Shown here one piece after another: positions 8,985-15,929 of a stretch of 53,931 nucleotides of DNA. The notes under the pieces were generated by a model. The model saw nothing but the letters and a program-made list of their open reading frames with translations, did no database searches and was not told the DNA's origin. How positions within the stretch are numbered: the stretch's first letter is position 1; every line of letters begins with the position of its first letter. The position numbers and the translations under genes are program-made. The stretch is taken from NCBI RefSeq assembly GCF_000615945.1, contig NZ_BAMO01000037.1, forward strand, positions 1 through 53,931. Direction: 5' to 3'. Source of the DNA: Caldalkalibacillus mannanilyticus JCM 10596. Its GTDB lineage: Bacteria; Bacillota; Bacilli; Caldalkalibacillales; JCM-10596.

Positions 8985-9904
8985 TGAACATAGGGATGAT
9001 TGGATTAAGTGAAGGGAATGGACATCCCTTCTCTTTTTCAGCTATTATCAACGGTTATTCGCCGGAGGCTTTACGGGAGGCTGGTTGGGATGTAATATGC
9101 AACTACCTGGAGGCGCGAGATCCTTCTGAATTTGGCTTTCCTGGTGTTCAGGTCACACATGCTTGGACACAGTCACCTTCCTTGACACAGAGCTTATCAG
9201 AGGCTTGCTTTATTCCGCATCAGGTTTCGGAGATCGAAGAGCTGATCGGTAAGGTAGATGCGGTCATTTTGGCAAGAGATGATTATGAACAACATGCGAA
9301 AATGGCATTACCTCTCTTAAAAGCAGGTATTCCAGTTTTTATTGATAAACCTCTGTCTCTCGATATCCATGAACTTGCTCTCTTGAAGCCGTATCTTGAG
9401 TCAGGGCAGCTGATGTCTTGCTCCGCGATGAGGTATGCTCGTGAGTTGGATGGTTTGAGGAAAGAGATTGACTCATATGGTGAGCTTCTATCTCTTCAAG
9501 GAACGGTATTAAATTCTTGGGAGAAATATGGGATTCACTTGCTTGAAGCCTTCCAATCTGTTACCCCACTACAGCCAATCTCTGTTCAGTATAGTGGAAC
9601 AGAAAGTGTATCTTCTATCTCGATTCGACTAGAAAATGGGACCTTGCTTCAAATCAACTCCATTGAACGTGCCACAAAAATTTTTCAACTAGACTGTGTT
9701 GGGACGAAGCAGCACGGTACTTTCCACATCTCAGATAACTTTTCCATGTTTCGTCGAGCCTTATGGCATTTTATTCATTCTGTACAAACCCACAAGCCCG
9801 AGATTCCAGCGAATGAAACATTAACACTCATGCGTATACTGATTGCGGGGCAGATCTCCAAAAAAGAAGACAGAAGGGTACAGATAGATGAAATTGACAT
9901 ATAG
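8984..9904 (+). CDS. Gfo/Idh/MocA-like oxidoreductase, possible PtmF counterpart
   Basis: The 306-residue protein starts [16 protein letters not shown] and has a Rossmann N-terminal domain with PVFIDKPLSLD, the conserved Lys-Pro of the Gfo/Idh/MocA family (EKP/DKP motif). The ATG shares a base with the repaired ptmA stop; a longer in-frame ATG at 8915 would overlap ptmA by 70 bases and was rejected. In Campylobacter the gene next to ptmA/ptmB/ptmE is ptmF. By position this could be its counterpart. The substrate is unknown. Confidence 0.65.
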   Translation: MNIGMIGLSEGNGHPFSFSAIINGYSPEALREAGWDVICNYLEARDPSEFGFPGVQVTHAWTQSPSLTQSLSEACFIPHQVSEIEELIGKVDAVILARDDYEQHAKMALPLLKAGIPVFIDKPLSLDIHELALLKPYLESGQLMSCSAMRYARELDGLRKEIDSYGELLSLQGTVLNSWEKYGIHLLEAFQSVTPLQPISVQYSGTESVSSISIRLENGTLLQINSIERATKIFQLDCVGTKQHGTFHISDNFSMFRRALWHFIHSVQTHKPEIPANETLTLMRILIAGQISKKEDRRVQIDEIDI

Positions 9905-9955
9905 CCGTTAGTACCAGATGAAGCTAGCGTATTTTTTGAGAAAGGAGAGGATCAT

Positions 9956-10783
9956 ATGAACGGGAAACTCTATTTAAAACAATATGATTTAAGTGGAAAA
10001 ACAGCGGTTGTGACTGGTGGATTGGGTATATTAGGACAACACTTTTGCCGCGGGCTAGCAGAGTGTGGTGCTCATGTCGTGGTTGTCGATCTGGATCAAG
10101 AGCGCTCAGGAGCATTTGCCCAAGAATTAGCTAAGGAGTACGGTATTCAGACGCTGGGCATCTCTTGTGATATTACTGATCCATCTTCTGTGCAGAAGAT
10201 GGTTGATCAGGTCGTGAAACAATTTCACGAGATTCATATTCTATTGAACAATGCTGCCGGAAAATCCAACGATTTAGATGCTTTCTTTGCGCCATTCGAA
10301 GACTATACTCTGGATCAATGGAAACAGATTATGTCTGTCAATGTTGATGGGATGTTTTTAGTTGCTCAAGCGATAGGGAAACAGATGGTGCAACAGGGCA
10401 AGGGCGGTTCGATTATTCAAACCTCATCTATTTATGGCATTATGGGTCCAGATCAGCGAATTTATGAGGGCTCTTATTACTTAGAGCGAGAAATTAATAG
10501 TCCCGCCGTCTACTCAGCCTCCAAAGCGGCTGTTGTAGGATTAACCAACTACTTAGCAACGTACTGGGCGGAACAGAACATAAGAGTGAATACCATTACC
10601 CCAGGTGGAGTAGAAAGTGGACAGAACGAACAATTTAAAAAGAAATACTCAGCCCGAATTCCTCTAGGAAGGATGGCACAGCCTGACGAATTAGTCGGTG
10701 CTATTTTATTCCTTGCCTCGGATGCTTCAAGCTATATTACAGGACATAATCTTATTGTTGATGGCGGTTTACATGCTTGGTAA
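9956..10783 (+). CDS. Second SDR-family oxidoreductase of the glycosylation locus
   Basis: Complete 275-residue SDR. The cofactor motif is TGGLGILGQHF, NNAAG follows, the catalytic Ser lies in TSSIYG, and YSASKAA carries Tyr and Lys. It ends with the common SDR tail SYITGHNLIVDGG. The region around IMGPDQRIYEG resembles [10 protein letters not shown] in the upstream ptmA product, so the two look like paralogues. The site AAAGGAGAGG precedes the ATG. A 51-base gap separates it from the previous gene, but nothing suggests a new promoter. It may modify the nonulosonic acid or its precursor. Confidence 0.75.
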   Translation: MNGKLYLKQYDLSGKTAVVTGGLGILGQHFCRGLAECGAHVVVVDLDQERSGAFAQELAKEYGIQTLGISCDITDPSSVQKMVDQVVKQFHEIHILLNNAAGKSNDLDAFFAPFEDYTLDQWKQIMSVNVDGMFLVAQAIGKQMVQQGKGGSIIQTSSIYGIMGPDQRIYEGSYYLEREINSPAVYSASKAAVVGLTNYLATYWAEQNIRVNTITPGGVESGQNEQFKKKYSARIPLGRMAQPDELVGAILFLASDASSYITGHNLIVDGGLHAW

Positions 10784-10810
10784 TCATAAACGAAGAACAA
10801 AAAGGGCATT

Positions 10811-10839
10811 GAAGAACAATGAAGAACAATGAAGGACAA
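10811..10839 (+). repeat. Short tandem direct repeat, about 10-base unit
   Basis: GAAGAACAAT occurs twice in a row and is followed by the variant GAAGGACAA. The repeat lies between the last glycosylation gene and its terminator. No function is evident. Confidence 0.6.
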
Positions 10840-10887
10840 AAGACTAGATGGGGAGCATATTCATGTTTCACTGATCAGTCTTTTTTT
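10838..10887 (+). terminator. Terminator of the glycosylation operon
   Basis: AAAAGACT plus GAT (10838-10849, one bulged A) pairs with ATC plus AGTCTTTT (10874-10884). A run of seven T follows. The loop is long (about 24 bases), so it is weaker than others in the window. Confidence 0.6.
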
Positions 10888-10900
10888 ATTTCCTGCTACT

Positions 10901-10927
10901 TAAACTTATTTCTTTCATAACCGATAT
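10901..10927 (+). promoter_or_regulatory. Sigma-28 (SigD) promoter of flaG-fliD-fliT-fliS
   Basis: TAAA (10901-10904), 15 bases, then ACCGATAT (10920-10927), a near-perfect match to TAAA-N15-GCCGATAA. It lies 34 bases before the flaG ATG. Confidence 0.85.
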
Positions 10928-10960
10928 AGTAAGTAAGAACAGATATGGAGGTACGGAATT

Positions 10961-11302
10961 ATGGAGGTCAGGCCGATAATCAAGAAATCACCAATAACCC
11001 CTTCAAAAGAAATCAGACCAGCTGTTGAGCCAATACAAGAGAAAAAAGAGATGGTTGTTGCATCCAAGGGTCAGGTAGATGAGCAAGAATTAAAAGATGC
11101 CATTCAAGGTGCTAATCAATTTTTTGAAATGACACAGACTCATTTGCATTTCCAATTACATGAGGCAACAAACAAATATTATGTTCAAGTCAAAAATACA
11201 GAAACAGATGAAATTATTAAGGAAGTTCCAAGTAAAAAATTTCTAGATATGATCCATAAATTTCAGGAATTAGCTGGATTACTTGTAGATGAAAAAATAT
11301 AG
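10961..11302 (+). CDS. flaG: Flagellar protein FlaG
   Basis: The 113-residue protein has a variable charged N-terminus and a conserved C-terminal FlaG domain (about 45-113) with LHFQLHEATNKYYVQVKN and IIKEVPSKKFLDM. FlaG lies upstream of fliD in many flagellated bacteria and affects filament length. A TGGAG site ten bases before ATG and the sigma-28 promoter support the start. Confidence 0.9.
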   Translation: MEVRPIIKKSPITPSKEIRPAVEPIQEKKEMVVASKGQVDEQELKDAIQGANQFFEMTQTHLHFQLHEATNKYYVQVKNTETDEIIKEVPSKKFLDMIHKFQELAGLLVDEKI

Positions 11303-11323
11303 AGAGAAAGAAAGGAGCTTATT

Positions 11324-12817
11324 ATGAGAATTGGTGGATTAGCATCAGGGATGGATATAAATCAGTTAGTCCAGGACTTGATGCGGGCAGAAAGAATGCC
11401 TTTAGATAAGTTATTTCAGAAAAAACAATGGGTCGATTGGCAGCGTGATGCCTATCGAGATGTGAATCTATCTCTTTCTAAATTTAGAGATAGCATGTCT
11501 AACTTGAGACTACAGTCAACATTTATTGCCTATGGGGTGAATTCCTCACATCAAGCGAACGCAACAGCAACGGCTACGGCAAATGCATCTCCAGGTACAC
11601 ATCAAGTGGTGGTACATAGCTTAGCGGAAGTGGCTAAGCTAAGATCAGAGAATGAGATCACCAATACGGGAGGAAGCCCTGCTAAAGCGGCAGATAGGGT
11701 CTTAGCAGCAGGAGGAACTGAAACCTTTACGCTGACGAATGGAGCAGGAAAGACGGCAACAATCACCGTTACGGATGAAGATACGTATTCTTCTCTAGCG
11801 AAAAAAATAAACGATGCGGTTGATAGTGATGGGAAATCACTAGGGATCAGAGCTTCTTTTGACAACACCACTTCCCGTTTCTTTTTCTCAACGAAAGATA
11901 TGGGTTCTGATCAAGGAATTCAATTTGAAAACACAACGTTTGTTCAAAATCAAATTCTAGGAGGAGGTAGCACCTTCTCAGCTTCAGGAGCAGATGGTCG
12001 AATCACCTTTGATGGAATTGAAATAGACAATTTAAAAACCAATTCAACCACAGTGAATGGAATGAATATCTCCTTGGTTCGTGCAGATCCTGCAACGACC
12101 ATTACTTTATCTGTCAGAAGTAATACAGATGCAGTGTTTAATTCGATCAAAGATTTTGTGACGAACTACAACAATTTAATTGATGAATTACAAGGGAAAC
12201 TGAATGAACCTAGATTTCGCGATTTCCCTCCGCTTACTGATGAACAACGAAGAGCGATGTCAGATCGAGAAGTTGAACTTTGGGATGAACGAGCTAAGAG
12301 TGGATTATTAAGAAATGATCCCATTCTTCGTGAGGTAATGAGCAGCATGCGCCGTTCATTCTCAGACCCTGTCAGTGGTATTCCGGGTGGGCAAATGAAA
12401 CATCTATCTGAGCTTGGAATTACGACGGGAAATTACTTGTCAGGTGGAAAGCTCGTTATTGATGAAAATAAATTAAGAAAAGCATTGACTGAGAAACCTG
12501 ATGAAGTGATGGCGCTGTTTACTAAAGCAAGTGATTCTGCTGCAGAAAAGGGAATATCACGTCGAATCTATGATGATGCGAATAAAATGGTTGATCAGTT
12601 AAGAAAACGTGCGGGACTTCCAGGAACAACAAGTGCAGATCAAAGTACGTTGGGGAAAAGCATAAGACAGCTTAATAATCAAATTTTTAAATTTGAAGAT
12701 CGCCTCGCTCGGGTAGAAAATCGCTACTGGCGACAATTTGGAGCGATGGAAAAAGCATTGAATAATGCTAATCAACAAAGTATGTGGATGATGCAAAACA
12801 TGTTTGGAGGTAATTAA
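11324..12817 (+). CDS. fliD: Flagellar filament capping protein FliD (HAP2)
   Basis: The 497-residue protein starts RIGGLASGMDINQLVQDLM, the classic FliD N-terminal helix motif. The variable central domain (about 70-250) is rich in Thr, Ser and Ala. The C-terminal FliD domain has a coiled-coil end (from about residue 410) that contacts the filament. FliD caps the growing filament and helps flagellin fold there. AAAGGAGC precedes the ATG. FlaG upstream and FliT/FliS downstream complete the usual set. Confidence 0.95.
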   Translation: MRIGGLASGMDINQLVQDLMRAERMPLDKLFQKKQWVDWQRDAYRDVNLSLSKFRDSMSNLRLQSTFIAYGVNSSHQANATATATANASPGTHQVVVHSLAEVAKLRSENEITNTGGSPAKAADRVLAAGGTETFTLTNGAGKTATITVTDEDTYSSLAKKINDAVDSDGKSLGIRASFDNTTSRFFFSTKDMGSDQGIQFENTTFVQNQILGGGSTFSASGADGRITFDGIEIDNLKTNSTTVNGMNISLVRADPATTITLSVRSNTDAVFNSIKDFVTNYNNLIDELQGKLNEPRFRDFPPLTDEQRRAMSDREVELWDERAKSGLLRNDPILREVMSSMRRSFSDPVSGIPGGQMKHLSELGITTGNYLSGGKLVIDENKLRKALTEKPDEVMALFTKASDSAAEKGISRRIYDDANKMVDQLRKRAGLPGTTSADQSTLGKSIRQLNNQIFKFEDRLARVENRYWRQFGAMEKALNNANQQSMWMMQNMFGGN

Positions 12818-12819
12818 TT

Positions 12820-13209
12820 ATGATGATCGCACAAGAACGAGTGATTTCTAAGTTATGTGAGCAATCAAGACAGTTAATGCAGCATCTAGAGCAAGTAAAT
12901 GAAAACATGGATCAAAATGAGCCTGAGTACGTGGAACAAATCGATCGACTATTGATTGAAAGAGAAGGAACTCTTCAGGAGATGAAGACTCTGTATAAAG
13001 AGGGCGGAGTTACATGGTCTGCCGATGAAAAAGCAATGATTGAACAATTGAAAATATGGGAGCATGTTATTACAGATAAAATTGCTCAGCTTTATCAAGC
13101 CTTTGCATTACAACTTAGTAAATTACAACAGGGCAAGCATATGGCAAATCGATATGCTGGCTATGGTGACGTGTACACAGATGGCGCATATATTGACAAA
13201 AGAAAATAG
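12820..13209 (+). CDS. fliT: FliT-like flagellar export chaperone
   Basis: The 129-residue protein is almost all helical and acidic, with no cysteine pattern or membrane segment. FliT-type chaperones bind the C-terminus of FliD and keep it exportable. The call rests on the helical profile, size and position right after fliD, two bases past its stop and behind GGAGGTAA. Sequence conservation in FliT is low, so the name is less sure than its neighbours. Confidence 0.75.
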   Translation: MMIAQERVISKLCEQSRQLMQHLEQVNENMDQNEPEYVEQIDRLLIEREGTLQEMKTLYKEGGVTWSADEKAMIEQLKIWEHVITDKIAQLYQAFALQLSKLQQGKHMANRYAGYGDVYTDGAYIDKRK

Positions 13210-13273
13210 AGATCAGGCATGGAGCCTATAAGAGTTACCAGAATTCAGGATTCGGGTGAAGGAGGAAATAACA

Positions 13274-13669
13274 TTGTCAGTCAATAATCCATACCAAGCT
13301 TATCAACAGAATGCAATGAATACAGCATCACCTGGGGAATTGACTCTCATGTTGTATAATGGGTGTCTTAAGTTCATCAAACAAGCCAAGCTAGATATCG
13401 AGAAGAAGAATATAGAGGCGAAGAATACCAACATCATTAAGGCGCAAAACATTATCCGTGAACTTATGGTAACCCTTAATATGGATGTGGAGATCTCTGA
13501 ACAGCTGATGCAGATGTATGACTATTTACTGAACCGTCTTATTGAAGCTAACTTAAGAAATAATATCGATATCTTAAAAGAGGTTGAAGGATTTGTCACA
13601 GAATTTCGTGATACATGGAAAGAGGCACTTCAGATCAACCGCCGAATGCAGCATGGACAGGGACAATAA
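13274..13669 (+). CDS. fliS: Flagellin-specific export chaperone FliS
   Basis: The predicted protein of 131 residues has the FliS signature NPYQAYQQNAMNTASPGELTL, shown here in part (NNPYQAYQQN), and the conserved helix LMLYNGCLKFIKQA. FliS binds the flagellin C-terminus and prevents early polymerisation. I choose TTG at 13274, because GAAGGAGG (13258-13265) lies eight bases before it and homologues start at about this point. The longer GTG start at 13256 would overlap that site. Confidence 0.9.
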   Translation: MSVNNPYQAYQQNAMNTASPGELTLMLYNGCLKFIKQAKLDIEKKNIEAKNTNIIKAQNIIRELMVTLNMDVEISEQLMQMYDYLLNRLIEANLRNNIDILKEVEGFVTEFRDTWKEALQINRRMQHGQGQ

Positions 13670-13758
13670 GAACGATTTGATTTTTAATGGGATGATCTTA
13701 ATGATGATCTTAATATAGAAAGATTTCTGTGCAAAATATAGTAGAAATCTAGAAAACG

Positions 13759-13809
13759 AACTGTACTCCAATTGTATTTTCTTATCTCACAATTGGAGTG
13801 CAGTTTTTT
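13759..13809 (+). terminator. Strong terminator after fliS
   Basis: AACTGTACTCCAATTGT (13759-13775) pairs with ACAATTGGAGTGCAGTT (13789-13805), all paired except one T-G wobble, and a T-run follows. It ends the flaG-fliD-fliT-fliS operon. The rest of the 340-base gap (13670-14010) holds a short direct repeat of GATGATCTTAAT (13691-13714) and the hpf promoter. Confidence 0.92.
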
Positions 13810-13953
13810 GCTTTGGAAATCAATAGTATGTTTTCTTTCATTACTTTTGAGGAATGATGTAGATAACAGAAAAAAACTGAAAAATATAAGCAGTACATTT
13901 GTGACTAGATCATGTCTAAATGATCAAAAACGACTAAAATTTATAGCTATTTA

Positions 13954-13980
13954 GCAGGAATTTATCTCTAAATAGGGAAT
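13954..13980 (+). promoter_or_regulatory. Sigma-H type promoter of hpf
   Basis: GCAGGAATT (13954-13962), 11 bases, then AGGGAAT (13974-13980). This matches the sigma-H pattern RnAGGAwWW and RnnGAAT with 11-12 spacing. In Bacillus subtilis the homologue (yvyD) is transcribed from sigma-H and sigma-B promoters, which agrees with stationary-phase control. GGGAAT could also be part of a sigma-B -10. Confidence 0.65.
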
Positions 13981-14010
13981 ATGTTATATATACGAAAGGA
14001 GGAGCTATAG

Positions 14011-14553
14011 ATGAAATTTAACATTCGTGGAGAGAACCTAGAAATAACTCCAGCCCTAAGAGATTATGTAGAAAAAAAGGTGGGTCGACTTGACCGATAC
14101 TTTTCTTCAGAAATTACCTCCGATGTGTATGTAACTTTAAAAGTCATCCGTGATCAACACGGCGTTGAGGTTACCATCCCAATGACGGGCTTATTGCTAC
14201 GTGCAGAAGAAAAAAATGCAGATATGTATGCTTCTATCGACCTTGTGGTGGAGAAGCTTGAGCGTCAAATTCGCAAACATAAGACGAAAGTCAATCGTAA
14301 AATGAGAAATGATAATGTAACCAAAGGGATGTATTTTGAGCCTCTTGAGGATGATGCAGCTCATGAAGAGGATGCTCTTGAAATCGTTCGTACGAAGCGC
14401 TTTAACTTAAAGCCAATGGATCCAGAAGAAGCAGTTCTTCAAATGGATCTCTTAGGACATAACTTCTTTGTCTTTAGTGATGCTGAGGACGATCGAGTGA
14501 GTGTTGTATACAGACGTAGGGATGGAAAGTACGGGCTTATCCAGCCTGAATAA
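14011..14553 (+). CDS. hpf: Ribosome hibernation promoting factor, long form
   Basis: The 180-residue protein has an N-terminal S30AE domain (about 1-100; FNIRGENLEITPALRDYVEKK) that binds the 30S decoding region. A C-terminal dimerisation domain (about 125-180) contains KRFNLKPMDPEEAVLQMDLL. This long form dimerises 70S ribosomes into inactive 100S particles in stationary phase. AAAGGAGGAG lies just before ATG. The position between the flagellar genes and secA is the usual one in Bacillales. Confidence 0.95.
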   Translation: MKFNIRGENLEITPALRDYVEKKVGRLDRYFSSEITSDVYVTLKVIRDQHGVEVTIPMTGLLLRAEEKNADMYASIDLVVEKLERQIRKHKTKVNRKMRNDNVTKGMYFEPLEDDAAHEEDALEIVRTKRFNLKPMDPEEAVLQMDLLGHNFFVFSDAEDDRVSVVYRRRDGKYGLIQPE

Positions 14554-14605
14554 AGAAGGACAGGCAGAGCCAATAACGTTAAAATAGCAACTTCATAGAA
14601 AAAAT

Positions 14606-14631
14606 AAAGGGGAGCCCCAGTGGCTCCCTTT
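14606..14631. terminator. Bidirectional terminator between hpf and the HD-GYP gene
   Basis: AAAGGGGAGCC (14606-14616) pairs with GGCTCCCTTT (14622-14631) with one bulged G. The minus-strand exit has a long T-rich stretch, so it serves the convergent HD-GYP gene best and hpf more weakly. Confidence 0.75.
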
Positions 14632-14645
14632 ACTAATTTATATTT

Positions 14646-15734
14646 CTAGACAATAGTAGGTGATTTTTCAAGCACTCTTTGAATTTTAAAATAGCGATGA
14701 ACCTTCAGGTTCATAAATTGTCCGGTACTTAAGCGAACGGTTGGACGATTGGGTTCATCGTTATCGATACTTACAATCTCCCCTATTAATTCTCCCGTTA
14801 AAACTACTTTTTGTCCAATAAATGAAGGGGTTAGAAACGATACGAAAGGAGTAACGATTTCCAAATCTATCTCTCCGTTGTAAGCGGATTCAACAAGTCC
14901 TGATAATGCCATATAAGGTGATGGATGTGTAGAAGAATGTTGATCATGACTCATATGCTCAAATAAATTGGCTGCGGCAATAATTTGAGCTGCTAAGGGA
15001 ATCTCTTCTTTCATCTTGCCATTTGGATAACCCTTCCCATTAGGTGATTCATGATGGAATTGAACAGCATCCAGCATCTCCTGAGTTGCATTTTTTGAAT
15101 TTAATAACAGATGATAGCCATGAGTGGGATGCTTTTTGTATTCGCTAGGGTCCTCTAATAATACTTTGCCGATATCATGAATAAGTCCAGCCATCCCAAT
15201 TCTTCTGCACTGGTCTTCAGGTAGCTTTAACAATTTAGCCATGACGGTAGAAATAATCCCTACTTGAAGAGAATGGTGATAAAGTCTCTGCTGTTCAGAT
15301 GGAGAAAGAGATAAAGATAGAAAAAGGTTTCTTTGTTGTAAGCTAATATCAACAAGAGGGTGAAAGATGGAACTGAATTCCTCCGTATCTATCCTGCATT
15401 CCTTTTGTGTTTTATTGAATAATCCTTCCATATCTTCTACAGCTTTAGCAAAGTGATTGTGTGCATCAAGAATCCGTAGCTGATATGTAGAAGAAGGGGG
15501 TAAATCTGGAGATGAAGGCTGAGAATCCTCGTTAGGAGAATCAGGTGAAGGGTTCTCTTCATTTTCTGCTTGAGGAGCCGTAGCTTCTACTTCAAAAATA
15601 TGATTTTTAAGTAAAAATTGAATATCACTTTTGACTAAAAGATGCCCTTTGGGTAAGAGTAACATTCCACGATCATTGAATACATCACAGTCTAATATAT
15701 ATCCTTGTATTTCCTCTGATAATTGAACAAACAT
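14646..15734 (-). CDS. HD-GYP domain protein, probable cyclic-di-GMP phosphodiesterase
   Basis: The 362-residue protein has an N-terminal region (1-50), a Pro/Ser/Glu-rich linker (52-85), and an HD-GYP domain (about 130-300). His154 starts the domain; the metal pair HD is at 186-187 in GLIHDIGK; HHESPNGKGYP is at 227-237. HD-GYP enzymes hydrolyse cyclic di-GMP, which governs the switch between motility and biofilm. A site AAGGGGGAT precedes the ATG. A sigma-28-like promoter upstream would couple it to flagellar gene expression. No signal peptide or membrane segment is seen. Confidence 0.85.
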   Translation of the reverse strand: MFVQLSEEIQGYILDCDVFNDRGMLLLPKGHLLVKSDIQFLLKNHIFEVEATAPQAENEENPSPDSPNEDSQPSSPDLPPSSTYQLRILDAHNHFAKAVEDMEGLFNKTQKECRIDTEEFSSIFHPLVDISLQQRNLFLSLSLSPSEQQRLYHHSLQVGIISTVMAKLLKLPEDQCRRIGMAGLIHDIGKVLLEDPSEYKKHPTHGYHLLLNSKNATQEMLDAVQFHHESPNGKGYPNGKMKEEIPLAAQIIAAANLFEHMSHDQHSSTHPSPYMALSGLVESAYNGEIDLEIVTPFVSFLTPSFIGQKVVLTGELIGEIVSIDNDEPNRPTVRLSTGQFMNLKVHRYFKIQRVLEKSPTIV

Positions 15735-15795
15735 TGAGGTTGATCCCCCTTTTTTGTATTTGTGAACGATTACGTATGAGGAGCCTTTACTTTAA

Positions 15796-15822
15796 GTATC
15801 GGTAAAAATTGTACAATAGTTA
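15796..15822 (-). promoter_or_regulatory. Sigma-28-like promoter of the HD-GYP gene
   Basis: On the minus strand TAAC, 15 bases, then ACCGATAC. This fits TAAA-N15-GCCGATAA with one mismatch in the -35 and two in the -10. The predicted start gives a leader of about 55 bases. Confidence 0.55.
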
Positions 15823-15840
15823 AATAACCTTTATAGTTTC

Positions 15841-15869
15841 TTGTTTCTTCCCTCATAAACTGATAAAAT
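15841..15869 (+). promoter_or_regulatory. secA: Candidate sigma-A promoter of secA
   Basis: TTGTTT (15841-15846), 17 bases, TAAAAT (15864-15869). The -10 is good and the -35 weak. Confidence 0.4.
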
Positions 15870-15929
15870 TTACATGATATCCACAAACAAGATGAAAAAT
15901 TAGAGGTACAGACCAAAGGAGAGAGTACC

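Noticed and set aside
13772-13954. Possible 60-residue gene between fliS and hpf
   Set aside because: It starts inside the terminator hairpin, has no ribosome binding site and an odd composition.
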